Position numbers and translations under genes: made by a program. This document shows positions 29,127-38,904 of a stretch of DNA of 64,000 nucleotides, in pieces. The stretch is from NCBI RefSeq assembly GCF_019052805.1, contig NZ_JAHQRJ010000001.1, positions 1,302,001 to 1,366,000 of the forward strand. The letters are read 5' to 3'. Below the pieces are notes generated by a model that was not told the origin of the DNA, did no database searches, and saw only the letters and a program-made list of their open reading frames with translations. The stretch's first letter is position 1. Each line of letters begins with the position of its first letter. The DNA comes from Noviherbaspirillum sp. L7-7A (GTDB lineage Bacteria > Pseudomonadota > Gammaproteobacteria > Burkholderiales > Burkholderiaceae_D).

Positions 29127-29339
29127 CTATTTGCTGGTACCGGTACCAGTGGTGCCGGTGCTCCCGCTGGTGCCACTGGTACCGGTACCCGCCGTGCCAC
29201 CACCGGCGGCCGTACTGCCAGAGGTTCCGCTGCCGCCAGCGGCAGTGCCAGTATCAGCGCTGCGGTTGCAGCCACCCAGGACAAGCATGAGCGCCGTGGC
29301 CGCCAGCATCACACGGGCGCTGTTGGTAGAAACTTTCAT
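29127..29339 (-). CDS. Small Gly/Thr/Ser-rich lipoprotein
   Basis: 70 residues. A signal peptide ends in a lipobox LVLGGC (Cys about residue 24), so the protein is lipidated. The mature part is almost only G, T, S and A (TGTSGTSGSTGTTGTGTSK) and must be unstructured. The start MKVSTNSARV at 29339 has AAGGA seven bases upstream. The region encoding the C-terminal repeat contains a 17-bp inverted repeat. A dedicated terminator follows. Function unknown; similar short Gly-rich lipoproteins occur singly in related bacteria. The IS lies downstream, 198 bases from its stop. Confidence 0.75.
   Translation of the reverse strand: MKVSTNSARVMLAATALMLVLGGCNRSADTGTAAGGSGTSGSTAAGGGTAGTGTSGTSGSTGTTGTGTSK
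29136..29189. repeat. 17-bp inverted repeat inside the lipoprotein gene
   Basis: GGTACCGGTACCAGTGG at 29136-29152 is the exact reverse complement of 29173-29189, with a 20-base spacer. It lies in the 3' part of the coding region and could form a strong mRNA hairpin just before the stop codon. The arms are themselves near-palindromic (GGTACCGGTACC). Confidence 0.8.
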
Positions 29340-29821
29340 CGTTGATCCTTTCATTGATAAATGAAGTCCGTGCAGCCGCCTTGCATCCTGAAAATTTCCA
29401 CAATGGCAAAGTTGCTGTCCGTTCGACGGAATTCAGCTTATCCTGTTCCGGCACAGTGTCGGTCACACCTCAATACACTGATCTCGATCAACGCTCCATT
29501 GGGCTTCTACCGCCTGTGAAGGGCTGGCACGGCGGGACCGCTCGTAATGGTTGATCTCCCGTCCCCACCACGCCTGAAAACCGATGCTTTAAAGCCATTC
29601 AGTAAGCTACGCAGGGGGTGTTTCTGGAAGTTTTGGTTTTCGCGTTTCCGGTAGTTTGGAAATCTTCGTTCGATAATTGCATTTTGTTCGTCATCGTTAA
29701 CATCCCGGATTGATATGTGAAATGGGGTTACAAACCTGCTCCCTGTTACAAGAGTTCGCCTCCAATGCGTAACGCGGCACTGCGACCTCCGACCAATCAC
29801 TGAAAATCCCCAGCAGCCAAC
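29340..29821. other. Intergenic region without recognisable gene
   Basis: About 480 bases between the divergent lipoprotein and AAA ATPase genes. Short open frames in it have no ribosome site and no family resemblance. I see no RNA gene, repeat or clear promoter pair. Confidence 0.5.
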
Positions 29822-30985
29822 ATGCTCACCACCCTTGCAATCGCGAATTACCGCTCCATTCGCGACCTCGTCATCCCGCTCAACCAGCTCAACATCATCA
29901 CGGGCCCCAACGGCAGCGGTAAATCCAGCCTTTACCGCGCCCTTCGCCTGTTGGCGGATACCGCCCAGGGCCGGCTGGTCGCGTCGCTGGCGGGCGAAGG
30001 TGGCTTGCAGTCGACCTTATGGGCCGGACCGGAAACCATTTCCAGTGCGGTCAAACAAGGGAAATACCCGGTACAGCCCGCCCGGCGCACCGAGCCGGTC
30101 AATCTCAAGCTTGGTTTCTGCACCGGGCAATTGGGATATGCGATAGATCTCGGTCTGCCCTCGCCTTCCAACTCCATGTTCGGTTTCGATCCAGCTATCA
30201 AGCAGGAATGCATCTGGAGCGGTGCCTGCCTGCGGCCAGCCGCATTGCTCGTCGAGCGCAAGAACTGGGTCGTCAGCACCCGGACTGATGACGGCTCATG
30301 GCGCCAGATGACGGAAACCCTGTCGTCATTCGACAGCATGCTCGCTGAGCTGGCCGACCCCAAAGCCGCTCCCGAAATGCTGGCGCTGCGCGAGCAGATC
30401 CGCTCCTGGCGTTTTTATGACAATTTACGTACCGATATCGAAGCGCCAGCGCGCCGCGTTCAGATCGCCACGCATACGCCGGTCCTGACAGGAGATGGCG
30501 CCAGTCTTGCGGCCACCTGGCAAACCATACGCGAGATCGGCGACGAGGCCGCCCTTAACAACGCGGTGTCGGATGCCTTCCCAGGTGCACGGGTAGGCGT
30601 CCAGCAGGTCGGCAACGGCCTTGAAATCCTCATGTGGCAACATGGACTTCTGCGCGCGCTTACGGCGCCGGAACTGTCCGAAGGCACGTTGCGCTATCTC
30701 CTGTGCATCGCCGCCCTGCTCTCTCCCAGACCGCCTGCCCTGATGGTGCTGAACGAGCCCGAAACCAGCCTCCACCCAGACCTGTTGCCGGCGCTGGCGC
30801 GGCTGATCATCAAGGCTTCCCAGGACAGCCAGATCGTGGTCGTTTCCCATTCCACCCGCCTGGTCGCGGCGCTCGAACGGGAAGGCGGCGGCTTCACGAT
30901 GACACTGGAAAAGGAACATGGTGAAACCCTGGTGCATGGCCTCCATACGCTGGAGCGGCCTGCCTGGCGCTGGCCCAAGCGCTGA
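29822..30985 (+). CDS. AAA-family ATPase (RecF/OLD-like, AAA_21 type)
   Basis: 387 residues. It starts MLTTLAIANYRSIRDLVIPL, the typical RecF/OLD opening, then Walker A GPNGSGKSS (about 29-37). The C-terminal half has the ABC-type signature region LSEGTLRYLLCIAALL, Walker B LMVLNEPETSLHPDLLP and the switch His in VVVSHSTRL. It has no nuclease (Toprim) or coiled-coil arm and no partner gene, so it is not a full OLD or Gabija system. It may serve in DNA metabolism or as a stand-alone ATPase; its role is unknown. It lies beside the IS-containing stretch but has ordinary GC content. Confidence 0.75.
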   Translation: MLTTLAIANYRSIRDLVIPLNQLNIITGPNGSGKSSLYRALRLLADTAQGRLVASLAGEGGLQSTLWAGPETISSAVKQGKYPVQPARRTEPVNLKLGFCTGQLGYAIDLGLPSPSNSMFGFDPAIKQECIWSGACLRPAALLVERKNWVVSTRTDDGSWRQMTETLSSFDSMLAELADPKAAPEMLALREQIRSWRFYDNLRTDIEAPARRVQIATHTPVLTGDGASLAATWQTIREIGDEAALNNAVSDAFPGARVGVQQVGNGLEILMWQHGLLRALTAPELSEGTLRYLLCIAALLSPRPPALMVLNEPETSLHPDLLPALARLIIKASQDSQIVVVSHSTRLVAALEREGGGFTMTLEKEHGETLVHGLHTLERPAWRWPKR

Positions 30986-31249
30986 TTGCCGTTTCGCCTT
31001 CACGCCAGCCCAACTGTTTCTGGTATCGCAATAGTGCATTGTGGCAGGCAGGCTCAATCCACGCTGTCCCACTCCCTACAATGGCTGGCGTTGCCTGATG
31101 CAGGAAGGAAACCCCTTCATGCAGCAATGGATGCGTTCAAGAGGATTTTCATTCCAGCCGCTATCGGACGCATTGCATCGGCAACGGCTCGCGCTGCCGC
31201 AAGACGCTGCGCGGCGTTCAAACATACAGCATCAGATGGGATAGCGAAG

Positions 31250-32296
31250 ATGAAAAAAGCAGTAGCAGGACTGGCCGTGCTGACAGCCATTTCCGGTGGC
31301 GCCGCGGCGCAGACCAGCGTATCCGTATATGGCGTGATGGACATCGGCATCGCCAGGCGCGATGACAGCAACCCCGCCGGCAAGACCACCTCGATGGAAA
31401 GCGGCCAGCAGTCCGGCAGCCGCCTCGGATTTAAAGGTCGTGAAGACCTCGGTGGCGGCATGGCGGCCCAATTCGTGCTGGAGAGCGGCATCAATCTCGA
31501 CAGCGGCACCTCCGGACAAGGCGGACGCCTGTTCGGGCGCCAGGCCTGGGTGGGACTCGACGGTCAGTTCGGTGGCCTGAAACTCGGTCGCCAGCAAACC
31601 GTGCTCTATACCGCGCTCGACAGAATCGATCCGTTCCACATCAATCTCGCCGGTAATTCACAGAAGGTCTTTGGCTACGGCACCTACGCCGCCGATCCTT
31701 TCCTGCGGGCCGACAACACCATTGCCTACAGCACGCCGACGGTGGCCGGGCTGGTCGGCACGTTGAGCTACAGCCTGGGTGAACAGGCTGGCGACTATTC
31801 CGCAAAGCGCAGCACCGGCCTGGCCCTGAGCTATGGAAACGGCCCGCTGAACCTGCAGCTGGCTTACCTGAAAGCCAACACGGTCAACGCGCCTGCCGGT
31901 TTTGGTACGTCAAACGGCGACAATCGCGCGCTGCTGGTGGGCGGTACCTATGACTTCGGGCTGGCGACTGCGCATCTGGGCTACGCCGAGAACCGCCTCG
32001 GCAGCATCGCAGCCGGCGGCAACGACCGCAACCTGCTCGCCGGCGTGACCGTGCCAGTGGGTGCGGCAGGCAGCGTGATGGCTTCCTTCATCCGCAATGA
32101 GCTGACCGACCTTGCAGAAGGCCGCAGCGACCAGTATGCGCTGGGCTATTCCCACAAGCTGTCCAAGCGCACGAATGTCTACACATCGGTGTCATACACC
32201 AGGAATGACAGCGATGTGGCGCTGAACACCTACCGTGGCGAGCAGTTCGGCCAGAGCGTGCGCCTGTTCAACGTAGGCGTGCGGCATTCTTTCTAA
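31250..32296 (+). CDS. Gram-negative trimeric porin (Burkholderia OmpC-like)
   Basis: 348 residues. The signal peptide ends in GGAAAQ, and the mature protein starts TSVSVYGVMDIGIAR, a standard opening of betaproteobacterial 16-strand porins. The loop-rich barrel includes SRLGFKGREDLGGGMAA and ends in VGVRHSF, with the C-terminal Phe needed for BAM-mediated insertion. It allows diffusion of small solutes through the outer membrane. The start at 31250 is followed by a Lys-rich n-region; the ribosome site is weak (GCGAAG). A strong terminator follows. Confidence 0.92.
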   Translation: MKKAVAGLAVLTAISGGAAAQTSVSVYGVMDIGIARRDDSNPAGKTTSMESGQQSGSRLGFKGREDLGGGMAAQFVLESGINLDSGTSGQGGRLFGRQAWVGLDGQFGGLKLGRQQTVLYTALDRIDPFHINLAGNSQKVFGYGTYAADPFLRADNTIAYSTPTVAGLVGTLSYSLGEQAGDYSAKRSTGLALSYGNGPLNLQLAYLKANTVNAPAGFGTSNGDNRALLVGGTYDFGLATAHLGYAENRLGSIAAGGNDRNLLAGVTVPVGAAGSVMASFIRNELTDLAEGRSDQYALGYSHKLSKRTNVYTSVSYTRNDSDVALNTYRGEQFGQSVRLFNVGVRHSF

Positions 32297-32340
32297 GCTG
32301 AGTGCAAACGATTGTGCATTCGCACCGTCGTGCCCCTGAA

Positions 32341-32369
32341 AGCCGTCGGTGATGCCGACGGCTTTTTTA
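32341..32369 (+). terminator. Rho-independent terminator of the porin gene
   Basis: AGCCGTCGG (32341-32349) pairs with CCGACGGCT (32355-32363) around a 5-base loop and is followed by a run of T. It lies 45 bases past the porin stop. Confidence 0.9.
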
Positions 32370-32483
32370 TGGAATGAAAGGGAGCGAGTTCTGCAGGAAC
32401 TCCGCCGAACTGAGTATGTAGACCGATACCGCCGATACCACTGCGGGCACGAGAGCAATAACGCCTGATTGATATTTACGCAT
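32367..32483 (-). CDS. Possible 38-residue membrane peptide
   Basis: MRKYQSGVIALVPAVVSAVS continues to a stop at 32367: a basic start, one hydrophobic helix (about residues 8-28) and a short tail. A GGGGAA ribosome site lies about 6 bases before the ATG. It overlaps the T-tract of the porin terminator by a few bases and is convergent with the porin. Single-helix peptides like this are easily missed, but chance is not excluded; there is no family match that I know. Confidence 0.35.
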   Translation of the reverse strand: MRKYQSGVIALVPAVVSAVSVYILSSAEFLQNSLPFIP

Positions 32484-32606
32484 GTTGGTTCCCCAGTTCG
32501 ATGGTGGAAGAATAGCCATTGCGCAGAAATGTTGATATCGGACAACCACCCGTCATGTTGTAGGACAGTTGGCATCCGGGTGTCGGCCGGTGTGAACAAC
32601 CTGCCT

Positions 32607-33626
32607 TCAGCCAAAGCGCCCATTCAAGCGAAACTGCTCCGTAGCGTTCACCAGCGCCGCCGCAATGCTGGGCTCGGACGCAGCGTGGCCTGCATCGCCG
32701 ACGATGTCCAGCCGCGATCCCGGCCAGTTCGCATGCACCCGCATTGCACTGACCGGCGGGCAGATCATGTCATAACGCCCCTGCACGATGCAGGCCGGCA
32801 GATGGCTGATCCGTTCGATGTTGTTCAGCAGCGCCTGCGGCTCCATGAAGCCGGCATTCAGGAAGTAATGCGCCTCCAGCCGGGCAATCGCAAGGCAGGC
32901 AGCATCGCTGTCCGCGTCCGCTTCTGGATGCGGATACAGGTAAGCGCAACGGCTTTCATACAGGCTCCAGGCCCGCGCCGCGCGCAACATGGCATGCGTA
33001 TCGTTACCGAACAGGCGTTCGGCGTAGGCATTGAGCAGATCGCCCGGTTCGAATGGCAGCACCTCGGCGGCGAAGGCTGCATGGTGTTCTGGGAAAAACT
33101 TTCCCATCCCGGTCATGAACCAGTCGATTTCCTCCTGGTCGCACAGGAACACACCGCGCAGGATGAACCCGCTGCACCGCTCGGGATGACGCTCTCCGTA
33201 GGCCAGGGCCAGGGTTGCGCCCCAAGAGCCGCCAAACACCAGCCAGCGCTGGATACCCAGCATTTCCCGCAACTGTTCAATGTCGTCGACCAGGAACGGC
33301 GTCGTGTTGTCGCGCACCTCCCCCAGTGGCGTGGACTGGCCTGCGCCACGCTGGTCGAACAGCACGATGCGGTAATGGGCCGGATCGAAAAACCGCCGGT
33401 GACGCGGCGACAGCCCGCCGCCCGGCCCGCCATGCAGGAACAGCACCGGCTCGCCGCCCGGATTGCCACACTCTTCCCAGTAGAGGGTATGCAGCCTGTC
33501 GACTGGCAAGGTGCCGCTCCGATACGGCTCGATCGGCGGAAAAAGCACGCTTTCCAATGCGTTGCCGGCAGTTCCGGGCAACCTGGAAACGCCTTCCTGC
33601 CTACTCGTGTTATCAAGAGTGTTCAT
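32607..33626 (-). CDS. pip: Prolyl iminopeptidase
   Basis: 339 residues of the alpha/beta-hydrolase fold, family S33. Visible are the oxyanion loop HGGPGGG (about 70-76), DQRGAGQS, the nucleophile elbow GGSWG (Ser about 144), the acid in QGRYDMICP and the His in GDAGHA. It removes N-terminal proline from peptides in the cytoplasm. The start MNTLDNTSR at 33626 fits the family, though the N-terminus is about 20 residues longer than in the shortest homologues. It is a single gene, divergent from ftsK across 218 bases. Confidence 0.9.
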   Translation of the reverse strand: MNTLDNTSRQEGVSRLPGTAGNALESVLFPPIEPYRSGTLPVDRLHTLYWEECGNPGGEPVLFLHGGPGGGLSPRHRRFFDPAHYRIVLFDQRGAGQSTPLGEVRDNTTPFLVDDIEQLREMLGIQRWLVFGGSWGATLALAYGERHPERCSGFILRGVFLCDQEEIDWFMTGMGKFFPEHHAAFAAEVLPFEPGDLLNAYAERLFGNDTHAMLRAARAWSLYESRCAYLYPHPEADADSDAACLAIARLEAHYFLNAGFMEPQALLNNIERISHLPACIVQGRYDMICPPVSAMRVHANWPGSRLDIVGDAGHAASEPSIAAALVNATEQFRLNGRFG

Positions 33627-33844
33627 GGTCGGTGAATAGTCAGTTAACAAGACCCTTTTCGAGTCCGCGTGATCATGGGTTTCGGGTAAACTGCCTGCTT
33701 TCCACTGAACAGGATACAGAAGTCTATCGCTCTCTCGGGCGTTAATCGCGCATTCGAGATGCTATCTCATGTCTGCCGCTCCACTCTCCCGAACACTGAT
33801 ACCCAGGTAACACCGGGCTATAGGACTCCATCGCAATCCGAAGT

Positions 33845-36466
33845 ATGCAAATCGCTGTTTTTTCCTTCTTTGGCTGGTCGGTTTTATGGGTGCTGCCCTT
33901 GCTTGCGCGCCTGGCCGGCGGCCTGCTGGGCAAGGGCCCCGGCGCACGCGGCCGCGGATCGATCCGCCTCTGGCTGGGCACCCTGCTGATTCTCTGCGCC
34001 AGCAGCGCGCTTGAAGCCAAATTACGCGGCCAGCCCGAAACCGGCCCCACGCCAGCCGCGTTCGGACATTGGCTGGCCGGCGGGCTGACGCACGCCTTTG
34101 GCGGCCTCTTCGGCGTGCTGTTGCTGCTGGCGGCCATGGCGCTGGGCCTGTTCTGGCTGTTTGGCCAGCCGGGCGCCAGGGCTGAAACGGAGGAGGACGC
34201 GGCGCCACGCGGACCGGCCCTGCCGGGCGACACGCTGCTGCCGCGCCGCACCCTGTCAGCCGAGCCGCCACCGGTACGGTCGAATCCGGGCAGCCTGCGT
34301 GCGGCCACGACGCCGCCGCCGCGCAAGCACCAGTCATGGACGCTGCCGCCACCGATTCCGCCGCAGGAAACCGTCGCTGGCCGCCGTCAGGCACAGCCCG
34401 TGGCCGCCCCTGAAAAGCCCGTAGCCCGGCCGACGCCACGCGCGCCCAGCGCCTGGGATCCGGTGGAAAGCCTGCGTCCCACCGAGGCGATGCTGGCCCG
34501 CGCACGCGCCGAGGAACTGGCGGCGCGCCGCGAACGCGAGCGGCGCGAAGCGTTGCGCCAGTCCCGGCCGACGGTACAGTCCATGCCCGTATCGTCCAAT
34601 ACGGCCAGGCCGGTTACCCAGGCGATGGTTACACCGTCCATTCCTCCCGCAGCAGCAAGCGGCATCATTTCGGTCGCCCATCCAACGTCGCCAGAGGAAG
34701 AAACGATCGACAGCAGCCTGTTCCTGCCGCCCGGCTTTGGCGAAGTCATCGACAGCAGCGAATTCCTGCCGCCCGGCTTTTCTGCCGCGGCATCGCCGGC
34801 CGCATGGCACACCGAGCCAATGCCGGCGCAGGATATTCCCGTTATCGACAGCAGCGACCTGTTTCTCGGTGCCGAGATGCCTGCGCTGGGCGCCGCCACC
34901 CACGGGCCGGCAGGCACAGCATCGCCAGCCGTATCGACGACCCCGGCGGTATCCATCCCGCCCGTTGCGCCGCCACGGCGACCGCAGACCATGCCCCTTC
35001 CCGGCCTGACGCTCCTGGACGCCGCCGACGGCACCACCATCGATATCTCGGCGGAGGAACTGGAGCAGACCGGCCAGCTGATCGAGCAGCGCCTGAAAGA
35101 ATTCAAGGTGCCGGTCTCGGTGCTCGGCACCGGCGCCGGCCCGGTGATTACCCGCTATGAGGTCGAGCCGGCGACCGGCGTGCGCGGCGCGCAGATCGTC
35201 GGCCTGATGAAGGACCTGGCACGCGCGCTGGGCCTGACCTCGATCCGCGTGGTGGAAACCATACCCGGCAAGACCTGCATGGGCCTGGAACTGCCCAACA
35301 CCCGGCGGCAGATGATACGGCTGTCGGAAATCCTGGAGTCCGACGCCTACCGCGGCTCGCATTCCCACCTGACCATTGCGCTGGGCAAGGACATTACCGG
35401 CAGGCCGGTAGTCACTGATCTCGCCAGGGCGCCGCACATGCTGGTGGCCGGCACCACCGGCTCGGGCAAGTCGGTGGCCATCAATGCGATGATCCTGTCG
35501 CTGCTCTACAAGGCCACGCCCGAGGATGTGCGCCTGATCATGATCGACCCCAAGATGCTGGAGCTGTCGGTTTATGACGGCATTGCCCACCTACTGGCGC
35601 CGGTGGTGACCGACATGAAGCTGGCGGCCAATGCGCTGTCCTGGTGTGTGGGCGAGATGGACCGGCGCTATCGCCTGATGTCCGCGCTGGGCGTACGCAA
35701 CCTGGCCGGCTACAACCAGAAGATTCGAGACGCCGCCCATGGAGGCCGCAAGGTCCCCAATCCGTTTTCCCTGACCCCGGACGCACCGGAGCCGCTGGAA
35801 CCGCTGCCGATGATCGTGGTGGTGATCGACGAACTGGCGGACCTGATGATGGTGGCCGGCAAGAAGATCGAGGAACTGATCGCCCGCCTCGCGCAGAAGG
35901 CCCGCGCCGCCGGCATCCACCTGATCCTGGCCACGCAGCGGCCGTCGGTGGACGTGATCACCGGCCTGATCAAGGCCAACATTCCGACCCGGGTGGCGTT
36001 TCAGGTATCGTCCAAGATCGATTCGCGCACCGTACTGGACCAAATGGGCGCTGAGGCCCTGCTCGGCCATGGTGACATGCTGTTCCTGCCACCGGGGTCT
36101 GGTTATCCGCAGCGGGTACATGGCGCTTTCGTCTCGGACCAGGAAGTGCATCGGGTGGTGGAACACCTGAAGCAGTTTGGCGAACCGGATTACGAGGAGG
36201 CAGTGCTGGCCGGTCCGGCGGTTGCCGAGGAAGCGTCCGATATGCCTGCAGCGGATGCCGATGCGGAAGCCGACCCCCTTTATGACGAGGCGGTGGCCTT
36301 TGTAATACGCAGCCGCAAGTCGTCCATCTCGGCGGTGCAGCGGCAGCTGCGGGTGGGTTACAACCGCGCCGCGCGGCTGGTGGAACAGATGGAGGCGGCG
36401 GGGGTCGTGTCTGCGATGTCGAGCAATGGAAGCCGGGATGTGTTGTCGCCGCCGGGCGTGGAGTAA
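33845..36466 (+). CDS. ftsK: DNA translocase FtsK
   Basis: 873 residues. The N-terminal part has about three to four membrane helices (residues 4-28, 41-55, 75-107). A Pro/Ala/Arg-rich linker (110-390) carries three copies of an IDSS-based repeat. The motor follows: alpha domain (about 400-510) and RecA-like beta domain with Walker A GTTGSGKS (536-543) and Walker [15 protein letters not shown]. The C-terminal gamma winged helix (about 805-865: [21 protein letters not shown]) reads KOPS. It pumps DNA at the septum and activates XerCD. This is a rather short FtsK, so a second FtsK may exist elsewhere in the genome. Confidence 0.93.
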   Translation: MQIAVFSFFGWSVLWVLPLLARLAGGLLGKGPGARGRGSIRLWLGTLLILCASSALEAKLRGQPETGPTPAAFGHWLAGGLTHAFGGLFGVLLLLAAMALGLFWLFGQPGARAETEEDAAPRGPALPGDTLLPRRTLSAEPPPVRSNPGSLRAATTPPPRKHQSWTLPPPIPPQETVAGRRQAQPVAAPEKPVARPTPRAPSAWDPVESLRPTEAMLARARAEELAARRERERREALRQSRPTVQSMPVSSNTARPVTQAMVTPSIPPAAASGIISVAHPTSPEEETIDSSLFLPPGFGEVIDSSEFLPPGFSAAASPAAWHTEPMPAQDIPVIDSSDLFLGAEMPALGAATHGPAGTASPAVSTTPAVSIPPVAPPRRPQTMPLPGLTLLDAADGTTIDISAEELEQTGQLIEQRLKEFKVPVSVLGTGAGPVITRYEVEPATGVRGAQIVGLMKDLARALGLTSIRVVETIPGKTCMGLELPNTRRQMIRLSEILESDAYRGSHSHLTIALGKDITGRPVVTDLARAPHMLVAGTTGSGKSVAINAMILSLLYKATPEDVRLIMIDPKMLELSVYDGIAHLLAPVVTDMKLAANALSWCVGEMDRRYRLMSALGVRNLAGYNQKIRDAAHGGRKVPNPFSLTPDAPEPLEPLPMIVVVIDELADLMMVAGKKIEELIARLAQKARAAGIHLILATQRPSVDVITGLIKANIPTRVAFQVSSKIDSRTVLDQMGAEALLGHGDMLFLPPGSGYPQRVHGAFVSDQEVHRVVEHLKQFGEPDYEEAVLAGPAVAEEASDMPAADADAEADPLYDEAVAFVIRSRKSSISAVQRQLRVGYNRAARLVEQMEAAGVVSAMSSNGSRDVLSPPGVE

Positions 36467-36533
36467 AACCGGCCCGGCGGCGTCGAAAAGCTAACCCCTT
36501 TCTTCGTCGCCATCGGGAAAAACATTTCTTCCT

Positions 36534-37703
36534 TTAATGGTTGTGGTCCGCGCTTTTGCGGAGCGCTTCCTGCTTTTCTTCGTATTTTGTGCTGACTGGT
36601 CCGTTTTTCAGGAGCGAAAGGTAACTTCGGTCCTTGGCGTCGTAGAACGTTTTAACAGCATCAGTGAAAGCCACTTTTGCATTCGGGTTGCCTTCCTTTC
36701 CCCAAGCACCGCGGACAGCGCGCTGCATGCTTTCGTCAGAGAGAACAGTGTCGTAATCGATGCCATGCAGATTTATCGAAAAATCGCTGCGAGCCCCATT
36801 TCCTTGCAAAAAAAAATGATCTCCAGCATATCCTTTTCAGCTCGGTCAGCGCGTTTGCGCAATTGGCCGTGCATCATACAGGCCAGCGAAAGAGCGGTAT
36901 GGCCCTCGGGAGTTTGCTGATTGATGTCAAAAGGCGGGGGAGCGCTTTTGTCGGCGTGCCGTAGATACTTAAGTAAAAATGCAACGTTTTGTTCTCCTTT
37001 GCTTGCCCCTGCCAGGACTGCCTCCATCAATGGGTTTCGGTTCTTTTCGCCGCACTCGTTCATGTGAGCACCGCTCTTCACGAGTATCCGAACCATGGTG
37101 TGGGTACTGCTTCGTATCGCCCATATGAGAGGGGTCAGGCCGTGGCTCTTGATAGTGTGGGTACTCTTTCATGTTCGAGCGAGTTCGGGACTTCAGCGCT
37201 TTGATAAGCTGCGAGGCGACCTCGGCATCATTTCGAGGAAAAGCGTCGCGCGTTCTGCCATTACAGTCCGCCACAATCCAGCCATTCGCTAATTGGTCAA
37301 TCGCCTCTTCGATCATTTGAGATACCGAATTGACGGGACGGGGAGAATAGAAGCTGCCAAAAGTCTCAAGATCAGTATCTGGTGGATTTCCGGGAGTTGC
37401 GGGCGGCGTCGTCACGTCATTGCCGGAGCCTGTGCAGTACTGCCGGCTAGTCGAGGAAGTTGGAAGGAACGACTTCTCCTGGTGGGGTTTTGAAAAGAGC
37501 ATAGCTTCGCTGGTAGGACTCGCTTGCTTCAGCATCAGGTTATGGAAGGGGTCGATCTGTAACTGTTCAGCCTGCTCGTTGGTGATCCGACTTATTCCTG
37601 TTCTCCTCTGATGCACCGCCTCATTCCCCGGATAATTTTTGTTGACTGAATCACTCATTCCCTTATCTTTCAGTCGATTAATTATCATTTCTAGGCTAGA
37701 CAC
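36534..37703 (-). pseudogene. Ankyrin-repeat protein gene broken by two frameshifts
   Basis: Three consecutive frames make one protein. The N-terminal part (about 175 codons, polar, from 37703 or the inner ATG for MSDSVNKNY) runs to KSRTRSN. After a shift near 37160 the ankyrin part follows: HGLTPLIWAI, MVRILVKSGAHMNECGEKNR, NPLMEAVLAGA and EGHTALSLACMMHG. After a second shift at nine consecutive A (36808-36816) comes the tail SINLHGIDYDTVLSDES to the stop at 36534. Removing one A joins the last two frames exactly. GC is lower than in neighbours. Ankyrin proteins with polar N-termini are often secreted effectors, but that is inference. It is probably a pseudogene; slippage at the A9 run is possible. 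Confidence 0.7.
36808..36816. repeat. Homopolymer run of nine A inside the ankyrin gene
   Basis: Nine A on the plus strand (nine T in the coding sense) sit exactly where the frame changes. With eight, the codons for IIFLQGNGARSDF are continuous. Such runs are sites of slipped-strand mutation, transcriptional slippage or sequencing error. Confidence 0.85.
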
Positions 37704-38156
37704 TGGCCTCTGGAGTCAGTATGGCTTTGGACAGAGTCCGTTCCTTTTGTTGTGCCGGCATTTCGGGCCCGGCCTCAGCGCAAGCGCCATACAGCAACGC
37801 CCGACCTGGAATTCGCTTAAGGGACTTTCCCTGAAGAGGCAGCTTTTTAGCAATGATCAACCGCCGCAGCCAACCAAGGGCTTGGTGACAGTGATCACGC
37901 TTGTCGCGAAAAAACCCGTGGCGTAACAGCCGTCGTCTAACAATCTGACCGGTAGGATGGCGGCGCCATACCTGCCCAGGATGCGCAATCATCAAAACAG
38001 CTGATCACGGCAGCGACGAGACCAACCGAAGCAGCAACAACTTATGTGTTGACGGATCTCCAGTCCTGAAAACGGCATTTGCGGCATAAGGACGGGATAC
38101 GGTTTCGACAGCCGTAGTTGAACTGTTTTTTTAACCTTTATCTGCCGAAAGCATCC
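37704..38156. other. Intergenic region, no supported gene
   Basis: About 450 bases between the divergent ankyrin pseudogene and the TorD-like gene. Open frames of ~95 codons occur on both strands but lack ribosome sites and family resemblance. It probably contains the formate dehydrogenase chaperone promoter; no clear -35/-10 pair was found. Confidence 0.4.
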
Positions 38157-38828
38157 ATGCAGAGTGATGAGCGAAAATTCCCAGCGCCTCCTGGCGAGGT
38201 ATCCGGTACTGGATTATTTGAGAATGCACGGAATGAAGGCGTTCTCCTGCCAGCCGAAGAGAGGGCGCGCGCTTTTTTTTACAGCCTGCTGGCTACCTTG
38301 GTGCTCTCCCCGCCTTCCGCCGACCTGCTGGATGCGCTCGCCAATGCGGACCCAATCGCTGGCGGGGCCGGGGAGCTTGAATCGGCCTGGGAACAACTGG
38401 TGCTGGTTGCCAGCATCATGGACGCTGATGCGGTGGGCGATGAGTTCAATGCGCTGTTCGTTTCAACCGGGACGCCGTTGATCAATCCTCATGCGTCGCT
38501 TTATCTGTCAGGTTTCATGATGGACAGGCCATTGGCGTCGCTGCGTGAGAGGCTGCGCGAATTCGGGCTGGCGCGGCGGGCCGGCGCCTTCGAACTGGAA
38601 GATCACCTCGGCTCGCTATGCGAAACCATGGCGCTGCTAATACGCCAGGGCCGACCGCTCCCGGTGCAGAGAGCTTTCTTCGACGAGCAGATTGCCGAAT
38701 GGGCGCAAGCCTGCCTGGACGATATACGAAATGCGGAAGGGGCCAATTTCTACCGCCACGTTGCGCAATTAACCGGCGCTTTCATGGCAGTGGAACGCGA
38801 GGCGTTCGAAATGACCGGGGCTGACTAA
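38157..38828 (+). CDS. TorD-family molecular chaperone for formate dehydrogenase
   Basis: 223 residues, all-helical by pattern. The TorD/DmsD landmark is visible in LINPHASLYLSGFMMDRPLASLRERLREFGL (longer than I can quote as one motif; key residues are the N-P-H-A-S-L-Y core at about 100-108) together with LEDHLGSLCETMALLIRQG. These chaperones bind Tat signal peptides and guide molybdenum-cofactor loading of periplasmic oxidoreductases. The natural client is the formate dehydrogenase 2 kb downstream. Unusually, a low-GC gene on the opposite strand separates chaperone and operon. Start at 38157 (MQSDERK) preferred; 38118 is possible. Confidence 0.83.
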   Translation: MQSDERKFPAPPGEVSGTGLFENARNEGVLLPAEERARAFFYSLLATLVLSPPSADLLDALANADPIAGGAGELESAWEQLVLVASIMDADAVGDEFNALFVSTGTPLINPHASLYLSGFMMDRPLASLRERLREFGLARRAGAFELEDHLGSLCETMALLIRQGRPLPVQRAFFDEQIAEWAQACLDDIRNAEGANFYRHVAQLTGAFMAVEREAFEMTGAD

Positions 38829-38904
38829 GGCAGAAGCAGGATTGTCGTCAGCCGCCGCAATCTTCCAACGGCGCCGCTATGGCAAGGTATATTCCTTTAA
38901 TGTG

